From contig NZ_CP013355.1 of the NCBI RefSeq assembly GCF_001543325.1, forward strand, positions 1,828,001-1,892,000: 64,000 nucleotides of DNA. Direction: 5' to 3'. A model generated the notes under the pieces. That model was not told the origin of the DNA. It did not search any database and saw nothing but the letters and a program-made list of their open reading frames with translations. Position 1 is the first letter of the stretch, and the number at the start of each line of letters is the position of its first letter. The DNA comes from Lutibacter profundi (GTDB lineage: Bacteria; Bacteroidota; Bacteroidia; Flavobacteriales; Flavobacteriaceae). A program made the translations under genes and the position numbers. Of this stretch, positions 18,450 through 26,268 are shown in pieces.

Positions 18450-19652
18450 GTGAAAGATTATAAAAATATTGATAGAATATTCCAAGAGAATTTAAAAGAC
18501 TTTGAGGTTTTTCCTCCAAACAATTCTTGGAACGCCATTGAAAAACAATTAGCTCCAACTTCTAAAAAACGCCACATACCTATTTGGTTTAAAGTTTCTA
18601 GTGTTGCAGCATTACTTGTTTTATTTTTTAGCATTGGTACCATTTTTTTATTACCCACAAATAACTTCACTAAAAATTTAATTTTTAATAGTGATAAACA
18701 AAAAGAAAAATTAAATACTAAAGATACTTTAAATAGTAAAAATACTGTTATAAAATCTAATACCATAAACGAAAAAGAATCAGTAAAAAGTATTTTCGAT
18801 TTTGAGAATGAGAAAAACATTTTAAGTTTAGAGAATGTTGATTCAAAAAAAACTGATGAGAATGTTGAAAAAAATGGGATTACAAACAAACATTTAAATA
18901 GGTATTATTCTTTAACTGATGGTAAAAATTTACCACTAAAAAACAATATCAATAAAAAAGTTTTAGGTAAAGATTTTTTAAAAGGTAGATTGTCTGTAGC
19001 AACAATATTTGCTCCAATTTATATCAATTCATTTGGTAGTGGGTCTGGAATTGATTCTCAATTTAAAGAAAATACAACTTCTGGAAATTCATCCTATTCG
19101 TATGGTGTTAAATTTGCCTACAAACTTAACAACAAGTTTAGTATACAATCTGGTGTTAACCTTATTAATTTAGGATATACAACTAATGATGTATTTATAA
19201 CACCTGGGGTAGCTGTTATCAGTTTATCCAATCTATCAAGTAACCCTATTTCAAGTAAAAGCAGCAATATCTCCTCAAAAGAAATTACCAATACAGGAAA
19301 CATAAATCAAATTTTTGGTTATGTTGAAATTCCTGTAGAAATAAAATACAATGTTACCAATGGCAAATTAGGTGTTAATTTAGTTGGTGGTTTTAGTACA
19401 CTTCTTTTAAATAAAGATGAAGTTTTTATTGAAACAAGCAATTTTTCACAAAGTTTAGGTTCTTCGAACAATTTAAGATCTGTAAACTTTAGTGGTAATA
19501 TTGGATTAGATGTAGATTATTCAATCCATAAAAATCTATATATCAATATATCACCCATGTTTAAAGTTCAAACAAACACATTTTCTAAAAACGCTGGTAG
19601 TATTCAACCTTATTACCTAGGAGTTTATACAGGATTAAATTATAAGTTTTAG
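18450..19652 (+). CDS. Candidate anti-sigma partner with inner-membrane helix and C-terminal outer-membrane beta-barrel
   Basis: A 400-residue protein with a GTG start. Residues 1-44 are cytoplasmic-like and carry the motif FPPNNSWNAIEKQL seen in Bacteroidota proteins next to ECF factors. Residues 47-68 form one transmembrane helix. Residues 70-175 are a Lys/Asn-rich linker. Residues 178-400 look like amphipathic beta strands of an outer-membrane barrel, ending GLNYKF with the terminal Phe typical of BAM substrates. Read literally, the protein spans both membranes. It is cotranscribed with the sigma factor (17-bp gap). Function as a sensor is inference. Confidence 0.7.
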   Translation: MKDYKNIDRIFQENLKDFEVFPPNNSWNAIEKQLAPTSKKRHIPIWFKVSSVAALLVLFFSIGTIFLLPTNNFTKNLIFNSDKQKEKLNTKDTLNSKNTVIKSNTINEKESVKSIFDFENEKNILSLENVDSKKTDENVEKNGITNKHLNRYYSLTDGKNLPLKNNINKKVLGKDFLKGRLSVATIFAPIYINSFGSGSGIDSQFKENTTSGNSSYSYGVKFAYKLNNKFSIQSGVNLINLGYTTNDVFITPGVAVISLSNLSSNPISSKSSNISSKEITNTGNINQIFGYVEIPVEIKYNVTNGKLGVNLVGGFSTLLLNKDEVFIETSNFSQSLGSSNNLRSVNFSGNIGLDVDYSIHKNLYINISPMFKVQTNTFSKNAGSIQPYYLGVYTGLNYKF

Positions 19653-19692
19653 TTGGTTTATTATTTGGTTGGTTACCAAATATTGAATGAAG

Positions 19693-19727
19693 AATGCCGT
19701 TTCAAATTTGAAGCGGCATTTCTTTTT
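19693..19727 (+). terminator. intrinsic terminator of the sigma/barrel operon
   Basis: Bases 19693-19720 form a near-perfect 28-base palindrome (AATGCCGTTTCAAA against TTTGAAGCGGCATT, one G-U pair), followed by TTTCTTTTT. Confidence 0.88.
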
Positions 19728-19744
19728 ATAACATTTATTATTTG

Positions 19745-19752
19745 TAATTTTG
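19745..19752 (+). promoter_or_regulatory. candidate -7 element for the aldehyde dehydrogenase gene
   Basis: TAATTTTG matches TAnnTTTG, 31 bp upstream of the ATG at 19784 and downstream of the previous terminator. The -33 box is not clear. Confidence 0.45.
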
Positions 19753-19783
19753 CAACATCATTTATTTAAAATAAATCCATATC

Positions 19784-21334
19784 ATGGAAACAACTATAGA
19801 AAAAACAATTCAAAAAACGCTTACTAAATTAGGAGTTCAAAACTTAAATCAAGGAACATCAACCGGTTCTAATTTCTTTGGAAACGGTGAAATTATTGAG
19901 TCTTTCTCACCAGTAGATGGAAATTTAATAGCAAAAGTAACTACAACAAGCAAAGATGATTTTGAAACTGTTATTGAGACAGCTCAAGACGCTTTTAAAA
20001 CTTGGAGATTAAAGCCTGCGCCTCAACGTGGTGAAATAGTTCGCCAATTTGGTTTAAAGTTGCGTGAATTAAAACAACCTTTAGGCGAATTAGTGTCTTA
20101 TGAAATGGGAAAATCATTACAAGAAGGTTTAGGAGAGGTCCAAGAAATGATAGATATTTGTGACTTTGCCGTTGGGTTATCACGTCAATTACAGGGTTCT
20201 ACCTTACATTCTGAACGCCCTGGGCATAGAATGTACGATCAATACCACCCTCTGGGAATTGTAGGGATTATTTCAGCATTCAACTTTCCTGTTGCTGTTT
20301 GGGCTTGGAATACTGCTTTGGCTTGGATTGCAGGTGATGTTTGTATTTGGAAAGCTTCTGAAAAAGCTCCTTTGTGTAGCATTGCTTGCCAAAATATTAT
20401 TGCTGATGTATTGAAAGAAAACAATTTACCAGAAGGTATTTCTTGCATTGTAAACGGAGATTATAAAGTAGGGGAATATATGACTACTGATAAACGTGTT
20501 GCTCTAATTTCAGCAACTGGTTCTATTAGAATGGGAAAAATAGTTGCCAAAACAGTTGCTGAACGTTTAGGACGATCTTTATTAGAATTAGGAGGAAACA
20601 ATGCTATTATTGTAACTCCAGATGCAGATATTAAAATGACAATTATTGGAGCTGTTTTTGGAGCTGTAGGAACTGCTGGGCAACGCTGTACTTCAACACG
20701 TAGACTAATTATACATGAATCTATATATGATACAGTAAAAAATTCATTGATTGATGCTTACAAACAATTAAGTATAGGAAATCCTTTAGATGAAAAAAAC
20801 CACGTGGGGCCATTAATTGATAAAGCTGCTGTTGAAATGTATAAAAACGCATTACAACAAGTTGTTGAGGAAGGTGGAAATTTAGTGGTTGAAGGTGGTG
20901 TATTAAGTGGTGAAGGTTATGAAAGTGGTTGCTATGTTAAACCTGCAATTGCAGAAGCTGAAAACCACTTTGAAATAGTTCAAAATGAAACTTTTGCCCC
21001 CGTTTTATATTTATTAAAATATTCAGGTGATGTTGAAAATGCTATTGAAATTCAAAATGGGGTTGTTCAAGGACTTTCTTCTGCAATTATGACCAACAAT
21101 TTACGTGAAGCTGAAAAATTCTTATCTCAAGCAGGTTCAGATTGTGGTATTGCGAATGTTAATATTGGAACTTCTGGAGCTGAAATTGGTGGTGCTTTTG
21201 GTGGTGAAAAAGAAACTGGAGGAGGAAGAGAATCTGGTTCTGATGCTTGGAAAGTTTATATGAGAAGACAAACAAATACTATAAACTATACTACGGAATT
21301 ACCTTTAGCACAAGGTATTAAATTTGACCTGTAG
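19784..21334 (+). CDS. Aldehyde dehydrogenase, ALDH7 type (aminoadipate-semialdehyde dehydrogenase-like)
   Basis: A 516-residue NAD(P)-dependent aldehyde dehydrogenase. It shows the cofactor motif FNFPVAVWAWN, the general-base Glu in LLELGGNNA and the catalytic Cys in GQRCTSTRR. The full-length match and the GGAFGGEKETGGGRESGSDAWK C-terminal segment are typical of the antiquitin/AmaB group, which oxidises aminoadipate semialdehyde in lysine breakdown. No other lysine catabolic gene is adjacent. The gene is monocistronic, flanked by terminators. Confidence 0.9.
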   Translation: METTIEKTIQKTLTKLGVQNLNQGTSTGSNFFGNGEIIESFSPVDGNLIAKVTTTSKDDFETVIETAQDAFKTWRLKPAPQRGEIVRQFGLKLRELKQPLGELVSYEMGKSLQEGLGEVQEMIDICDFAVGLSRQLQGSTLHSERPGHRMYDQYHPLGIVGIISAFNFPVAVWAWNTALAWIAGDVCIWKASEKAPLCSIACQNIIADVLKENNLPEGISCIVNGDYKVGEYMTTDKRVALISATGSIRMGKIVAKTVAERLGRSLLELGGNNAIIVTPDADIKMTIIGAVFGAVGTAGQRCTSTRRLIIHESIYDTVKNSLIDAYKQLSIGNPLDEKNHVGPLIDKAAVEMYKNALQQVVEEGGNLVVEGGVLSGEGYESGCYVKPAIAEAENHFEIVQNETFAPVLYLLKYSGDVENAIEIQNGVVQGLSSAIMTNNLREAEKFLSQAGSDCGIANVNIGTSGAEIGGAFGGEKETGGGRESGSDAWKVYMRRQTNTINYTTELPLAQGIKFDL

Positions 21335-21353
21335 TAAAAATTTTATACCAAAT

Positions 21354-21385
21354 AAAAAACCACTTTAAATTTGAAGTGGTTTTTT
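21354..21385. terminator. bidirectional intrinsic terminator
   Basis: AAAAAACCACTT (21354-21365) pairs with AAGTGGTTTTTT (21374-21385) around an 8-base loop. It serves the dehydrogenase gene and the convergent AlbA_2 gene. Confidence 0.9.
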
Positions 21386-22523
21386 ATTTATTTTTTACTT
21401 TTCTTAAAACTCTAACGGCTTCTTTATACTTAATATAAGTAGATTTATCTTCTAAATTTCTCAAAATTTCTCGAGCCTCTTCTAACTTAAGTTTTGCTCC
21501 TTTAATGTTATTCAAAACACAAATCATATAATTGGTTGGTAATTCTTGTAAATCAATTAATTCACGTTGAGTAAGTGGTGTTTTATTTTTTAACTTCATT
21601 AAAATTGCATTGCAATTATTAAATATATGATGTAAAACTGTTTTGTTAAATTTAGGAGGCTGAAATATCAGTTCACTAACAATATCATGTTTACCGTTAT
21701 CTTTAAAATGGATTACTGTTTTCTCAAATGGATAAAAATCAAAATCATCTTTAATTCTTAAATAAACGTATTCAGTAATAATAAATGATCTATGGTTGTA
21801 TTCAATTTTAACTTCATCTAAAGCCGAATAAAAAAGTCGTACTCGTTCATTAATTAACTCTATATCTACACGAGAATAGAATGTTTTATCTCCTACTTTC
21901 TTTTTTTCTCCCGCCCAACATAACACAAATTGTTCATTAAAAACTTTATATGTTGGATGAAATATTTTTTTGTGTCGTTTAAAAAAATCGAAAACACCAT
22001 CTAGTGTTAATTCAATATTGTTACTCGCATTAATTTCAATAGCTTCAACAATAGCCTGATTTGTGTTTTTTAGTTCAAACTTTCCTAAAGTTGACATAGA
22101 ATTGCTACCTCTTCTAAAAAAAATTCTTCCTTTAACATACTTCCAAATAGACTTCTTTAAATACGTAACTTTATTATTAGGATGAATTGTTACTAAGCCA
22201 ATTACTTTATGCCTAGGTAGCCTTGGAAAAGGAATATTTTCATATTGAATTTGTGGCGGATTTTCAAAATAGGAATTAATAAGGTTTTGAATTTTGCTGT
22301 CATCAAAAAAATCAACTCCTTCAATCTTATTAGTTTGATCTTCAACGCCTATAACTATGTATGAATTATTTTTAGGATTTGAATTTGATAATGCACAAAC
22401 ATGTTTTAAAAATTTAGCTTTTCCTTCATTTGTGTCTAACGATATTTTTTGCTTTTTATCATAAAAGCTATTCTCATCATTATGAGCTAATAAATTTTTA
22501 ATTAATAACCGCTTGTTAATCAT
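21384..22523 (-). CDS. ATP-binding protein with Schlafen AlbA_2 domain
   Basis: A 379-residue protein. Residues 10-145 match the AlbA_2 (Schlafen-like) domain: ISLDTNEGKAKFLKHVCALSN, YIVIGVED and the IFFRRGSNSMS end. The C-terminal 230 residues, rich in charged segments, are not recognised. AlbA_2 proteins are variously implicated in nucleic-acid binding and regulation; no specific role can be assigned. It lies 9 bp downstream of the SDR gene, so the two may be cotranscribed. Confidence 0.75.
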   Translation of the reverse strand: MINKRLLIKNLLAHNDENSFYDKKQKISLDTNEGKAKFLKHVCALSNSNPKNNSYIVIGVEDQTNKIEGVDFFDDSKIQNLINSYFENPPQIQYENIPFPRLPRHKVIGLVTIHPNNKVTYLKKSIWKYVKGRIFFRRGSNSMSTLGKFELKNTNQAIVEAIEINASNNIELTLDGVFDFFKRHKKIFHPTYKVFNEQFVLCWAGEKKKVGDKTFYSRVDIELINERVRLFYSALDEVKIEYNHRSFIITEYVYLRIKDDFDFYPFEKTVIHFKDNGKHDIVSELIFQPPKFNKTVLHHIFNNCNAILMKLKNKTPLTQRELIDLQELPTNYMICVLNNIKGAKLKLEEAREILRNLEDKSTYIKYKEAVRVLRKVKNK

Positions 22524-22532
22524 GTTAAAATC

Positions 22533-23288
22533 TTATTCCTTATTTAAAATAGTTGCACTTGCCTGTGCTGTAGGATATACTATTAAATCTTCTATATTAA
22601 CGTGGTATGGCCTTGTTATTACAAAATAAATGATATCGGCTACATCTTTAGCTTCCAATGCCTTAAACCCTTTGTATACATTTTTAGCTCTTTCTTTATC
22701 CCCTTTAAAACGAACTTCAGAAAACTCAGTTTCAACAGCGCCAGGGTGTATAGCCGATACTCTAATATTATAGTTGTTTAAATCTATTCGCATTGACTTG
22801 TTTAAAGCATTAACCGCATACTTTGAAGCACAATAAACATTTCCATTTGGATAAACTTCTTTTCCGGCAATAGATCCAATGTTAACTACAAAACCATTAT
22901 TTTTCTCAATCATTTTTGGAAGTATCGCCCGTGAAACATACAACAACCCTTTAACATTTATATCTATCATTGCATCCCAATCATCTATATCTCCTTCTTG
23001 AATAGTGCTTAGTCCATGCGCATTCCCTGCATTATTTATTAAAATATCTATCTCTTGAAATTCATTTGGAAGTGATTCTATAGCTTTAAAAACTTCACCT
23101 CTTTTACTAACATCAAATTGTAACGTAATTACATCTGTTAATTTATCTAATTCTTCTTTTAATTCAACTAACCGTTCTTTACGCCTTCCACATAATATTA
23201 ACCTTATATTATTCTTGGCGAAAAGCTGAGCTGTTGCTTTTCCAATTCCAGAAGTTGCTCCTGTAATAAATGCTGTTTTATTATTCAT
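22533..23288 (-). CDS. SDR family NAD(P)-dependent oxidoreductase
   Basis: A 251-residue classical short-chain dehydrogenase: ITGATSGIGKATA (cofactor glycine motif), NNAG, the Ser in VNIGSIAG and the catalytic YCASK. It is closest in pattern to YdfG-like 3-hydroxy acid/serine dehydrogenases (AIHPGAVETEFSEVRFKGD). Substrate is not determined. It begins a short minus-strand unit with the AlbA_2 gene, insulated upstream by a terminator. Confidence 0.88.
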   Translation of the reverse strand: MNNKTAFITGATSGIGKATAQLFAKNNIRLILCGRRKERLVELKEELDKLTDVITLQFDVSKRGEVFKAIESLPNEFQEIDILINNAGNAHGLSTIQEGDIDDWDAMIDINVKGLLYVSRAILPKMIEKNNGFVVNIGSIAGKEVYPNGNVYCASKYAVNALNKSMRIDLNNYNIRVSAIHPGAVETEFSEVRFKGDKERAKNVYKGFKALEAKDVADIIYFVITRPYHVNIEDLIVYPTAQASATILNKE

Positions 23289-23317
23289 TTTATCTTTATT
23301 TTAAATTATAAAGATAC

Positions 23318-23347
23318 AAAAAAACCGCTCCTTGGCAGGAGCGGTTT
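23318..23347 (-). terminator. intrinsic terminator downstream of the 23397-24326 lipoprotein gene
   Basis: On the minus strand AAACCGCTCCT and AGGAGCGGTTT (arms 23337-23347 and 23322-23332) enclose a 4-base loop and are followed by a run of seven T. Orientation and position fit the lipoprotein gene. Confidence 0.9.
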
Positions 23348-23396
23348 GACTTAATTGGTTATAAAAATAACCAACCAAAAATCAACTAACCAAACT

Positions 23397-24326
23397 TTAT
23401 TTTAAATTTCTTCTTATTTTTGTTTCTCTTGTTACTTTAGTTCGTTTTCTACCTTCGTTACTTACAGTTTCTTTGGCTGAACTAGATTTTAAGTATTGAA
23501 TATATCCAACTCCAGTAAACTCATAAGTTGTTCCAGAACTTATATGGTACAAACTAATCTTTTCATCATTTATAACGGTTAACTCAAACTCCTCATTGCC
23601 CACAGAATCATAATCTAATGTTAAAATTTTTAGATTGTCATATCCATGTACATTTGCTACTGAGTAACTTCCAACATAATCCCAATATATATTATCAATA
23701 TTTGTGCCAACTTTATCTTGAGAAGAATAAAATGTTGTAATATTTTCAGGGGTAAAAGCTAAAAAGTTTTCATTATCAAATTCATTTAAATTACCTGTAG
23801 TGCTTACATCTGTTTTTTCCCAAGCATCATATTCTTGTAAAAAATATTCTATGTTGTCATAAAATATTTGATCAAAATCAAAACTATTTTTTTGATAACC
23901 TTCTAAATAATAGCTCACATTATTATAATTATCTACTAGTTTTAATCTATCAACTGATAATTGGACAACTTCAAAATTAAAATATCCATCTAAATCATGG
24001 TCTATTTCTAAACTTCCATTAAAAGTATCGTAATACCCTACCAAAATACCATATCCGTTTCCTGTAGCTCCAATTCCAACTAAGTTATTGTTTGCATACA
24101 ATTTTCCATTAATAAATGATACCGTAAAAGCTTTTGATAAAAAAGGAACATCTCCAAATCCAGTTGTTTGATTGTAATCTATATACCATAAATCATACGC
24201 AGTTACAACATCTTCTAAATCTACATAATATGGGGCATTAAACTCTTCTACTATAACACTACATGATGTAAACAATATTCCAGCTACTACGGTTGTAAAA
24301 AGTAATTTTAAAGTTCTCATAATCAT
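23397..24326 (-). CDS. Hypothetical flavobacterial lipoprotein
   Basis: A 309-residue predicted lipoprotein with a signal ending LFTSCSV (Cys22). The body contains VVTAYDLWYIDYNQTTG, then VSFINGKLYANNNLVGIG and a GYYD-rich beta segment. I recall a flavobacterial family of this look that is sometimes misnamed a nicotinate mononucleotide adenylyltransferase; nothing in the sequence supports such an enzyme. The last 25 residues are highly basic (KRTKVTRETKIRRNLK). ATG at 24320 (MRTLKLLF) is an equally good start. Function unknown. Confidence 0.7.
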   Translation of the reverse strand: MIMRTLKLLFTTVVAGILFTSCSVIVEEFNAPYYVDLEDVVTAYDLWYIDYNQTTGFGDVPFLSKAFTVSFINGKLYANNNLVGIGATGNGYGILVGYYDTFNGSLEIDHDLDGYFNFEVVQLSVDRLKLVDNYNNVSYYLEGYQKNSFDFDQIFYDNIEYFLQEYDAWEKTDVSTTGNLNEFDNENFLAFTPENITTFYSSQDKVGTNIDNIYWDYVGSYSVANVHGYDNLKILTLDYDSVGNEEFELTVINDEKISLYHISSGTTYEFTGVGYIQYLKSSSAKETVSNEGRKRTKVTRETKIRRNLK

Positions 24327-24422
24327 TTCTTTTTGGTTACAACTTTATAGTTTCAATTTTTATGCCATAAATTTCAAAGCACAACAACAAAGGTGTAAAA
24401 TACTGATTATAAATACTTTGTA

Positions 24423-24917
24423 TTATTGTTTTTTCTTCATAGGGTACTGAACTGCTTTTACTTCAATAACATTTTTTATCTTATAAAAATACTTTTTATC
24501 CTTATAAATATAGCTTACAACTGCTTCGTTATCTCCCAATGTAAAAGGTATATTTAAAGATGTTTTAGGTGGTATATTCCCAAATTCTTTTATTGATTTT
24601 TTTTCTAAAATAAAATCATGTTCTTTATTATGAAGCGTAAAACTACCTACAAAAGTGTTAGATGTAACACTTAAATCTTTCTTTAATTTCGTTTTCATAT
24701 TTCTGAAGAAAACCGTATCTAAATTAATTTTAGGGTTATCTATCGTAACATAAATAGTAATTCCTCTTACTCCTGGCTGTCCACCAACCCAGCTATTGTA
24801 CGTAGTTTTAATAATTTTAAAAGGAGGGTTGTTTTTGAACGTATTTTTTGATGCGCTACAAAAAGAAAATGCAAAAAGGATAATTATTGAGATTGAAAAA
24901 CTTGCTAATTTATTCAT
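24423..24917 (-). CDS. Hypothetical lipoprotein
   Basis: A 164-residue protein with a hydrophobic N-terminus ending FAFSFCSAS (Cys20 as probable lipid site). The body YNSWVGGQPGVRGITIYVTI looks beta-rich and may be a small immunoglobulin-like fold. No family function is recognised. A full-match -7 element sits 16 bp upstream. It is separated by 96 bp from the next lipoprotein gene. Confidence 0.7.
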   Translation of the reverse strand: MNKLASFSISIIILFAFSFCSASKNTFKNNPPFKIIKTTYNSWVGGQPGVRGITIYVTIDNPKINLDTVFFRNMKTKLKKDLSVTSNTFVGSFTLHNKEHDFILEKKSIKEFGNIPPKTSLNIPFTLGDNEAVVSYIYKDKKYFYKIKNVIEVKAVQYPMKKKQ

Positions 24918-24932
24918 ATTATTATTTTAAAT

Positions 24933-24940
24933 CAAATATA
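24933..24940 (-). promoter_or_regulatory. candidate -7 element for the 24423-24917 lipoprotein gene
   Basis: Minus strand TATATTTG, a full match to TAnnTTTG, 15 bp before the ATG. A TTTG lies 14 bp upstream, somewhat too close for a standard -33. Confidence 0.45.
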
Positions 24941-24960
24941 CACAAAGTATGTACCAAACT

Positions 24961-24993
24961 AAAAGAGCTTATCAAAATTTGATAAACTCTTTT
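24961..24993 (-). terminator. intrinsic terminator of the ATP synthase operon
   Basis: Arms 24961-24976 and 24978-24993 form a 16-bp stem (AAAAGAG plus TTATCAAA halves). The one non-Watson-Crick pair is G-U on the minus-strand RNA but C-A on the plus strand, so the structure suits minus-strand transcription. It ends the atp operon about 340 bp after the atpG stop, beyond the repeat array. Confidence 0.75.
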
Positions 24994-25018
24994 AACTATT
25001 AACCAATTTAAATTTTAC

Positions 25019-25352
25019 GAATTATTAACCCCTCTGCGCTTTTTTAAACATTTGGCTACGCCTAATTGTTTAACGCCTCTGTTCTTTTAAACATTTGGCT
25101 ACGCCTAATTGTTTAACGCCTCTGCTCTTTTTTAAACATTTGGCTGCGCCTAATTGTTTAACGCCTCTGCTCTTTTTTAAACATTTGGCTGCGCCTAATT
25201 GTTTAACGCCTCTGCTCTTTTTTAAACATTTGGCTGCGCCTAATTGTTTAACGCCTCTGCTCTTTTTTAAACATTTGGCTGCGCCTAATTGTTTAACGCC
25301 TCTGCTCTTTTTTAAACATTTGGCTGCGCCTAATTGTTTAACGCCTCTGCTC
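25019..25352 (-). repeat. 45-bp tandem repeat array derived from the 3' end of atpG
   Basis: Seven copies of CTAATTGTTTAACGCCTCTG begin at 25062, 25105, 25150, 25195, 25240, 25285 and 25330, with spacing 43, 45, 45, 45, 45 and 45 bp. A degenerate eighth copy lies at about 25019-25061. The last copy (25330) is the actual 3' end of atpG. Each unit therefore repeats, on the minus strand, the codons for AEALNN plus the TAG stop, followed by about 24 bp of untranslated sequence. The five atpG-proximal units are near identical; the distal ones carry GCTACG for GCTGCG and a 2-bp deletion. Each unit contains TGTTTAA and TTAAACA, able to pair as a 7-bp stem. Confidence 0.97.
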
Positions 25353-26190
25353 CACCAACAATTTCAAGAATTTCATTGGTGATTGCTGCCTGACGTGCTT
25401 TATTGTATTTTAATAGTAGATCGTCTCTTAATTCTGTTGCATTATCTGTAGCTTTATGCATCGCAGTCATACGTGCACCATGTTCAGAAGCAAAAGAATC
25501 TCTAATTGCTTTGTATAATTGTGTTTTTAATGATTTTGGTATTAATTCTAATACAATTTTTGCTTTAGATGGTTCAAAAATATAATCTGTATTTACCTTT
25601 ATAGCTTCTTTTACTGGTTCAATTGGTAAAAACTGTTCAATAGTTTCAATTTGAGTTGCTGCATTTTTAAATCTATTGTATATCAATTCAACCTTATCAT
25701 ATTCACCTGAAGCAAATAAATCCATTACTCTTTCTGCAATAACTGCAACTTTATCAAAAGTTAATTCTTCATAAATTTCATTATGCTTTTCAACAACAGT
25801 ATAATTTTTCGCTAAAATAGCATCTCCTTTTTTACCAATAGTTAAAAGATCAACTTGTTTCCCTTTATAATTATCTTCAATATTTTGGATAGTTGCCTTA
25901 ATTATATTTGAATTAAAGCCGCCACACAAGCCTCTATTTGAAGTAATTACAACTAATAATACTTTTGAAACTTCTTTTTGCTCAGAATAAACTCCTCCTA
26001 CTTCACTATCTAATGTTGCACTTAAACTTTGCAAAAGTTCTGTTAACTTATTAGCATACGGTCGCATTTTAGTAATTGCATCTTGTGCTTTTTTCAACTT
26101 TGCTGCTGATACCATTTTCATGGCACTAGTAATTTGCATTGTTGAACCAATGGATGTAATTCTATTACGTATTTCTTTTAAGTTTGCCAT
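25330..26190 (-). CDS. atpG: F1Fo ATP synthase subunit gamma
   Basis: A 286-residue rotor shaft subunit. N-terminal helix MANLKEIRNRITSIGSTMQITSAMKMVSAAK-like sequence and the C-terminal helix (ASEHGARMTAMHKATDNA, then KARQAAITNEILEIVGGAEALNN) are both conserved. The C-terminus is intact and of the usual form. What is odd is downstream: the last six codons and the stop belong to a 45-bp unit repeated at least six more times in the 3' region. It is the last gene of the atp operon here, 78 bp after atpA. Confidence 0.98.
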   Translation of the reverse strand: MANLKEIRNRITSIGSTMQITSAMKMVSAAKLKKAQDAITKMRPYANKLTELLQSLSATLDSEVGGVYSEQKEVSKVLLVVITSNRGLCGGFNSNIIKATIQNIEDNYKGKQVDLLTIGKKGDAILAKNYTVVEKHNEIYEELTFDKVAVIAERVMDLFASGEYDKVELIYNRFKNAATQIETIEQFLPIEPVKEAIKVNTDYIFEPSKAKIVLELIPKSLKTQLYKAIRDSFASEHGARMTAMHKATDNATELRDDLLLKYNKARQAAITNEILEIVGGAEALNN

Positions 26191-26268
26191 TTTTAGCCTT
26201 TACGAACCTCTTTATATAGAGGTAAATTAAATTTTAATTTTTACTCAAATAAAATATTCGATAGTAAT

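Noticed and set aside
25019-25352. CRISPR array
   Set aside because: Units are directly adjacent 45-bp copies without unique spacers, and there are no cas genes.
25095-25382. Plus-strand frame of 95 codons with a repeated 15-residue peptide
   Set aside because: It is the antisense reading of the atpG-derived repeat and of the atpG 3' end; it stays open only because the unit is 45 bp. No promoter or start context supports it.
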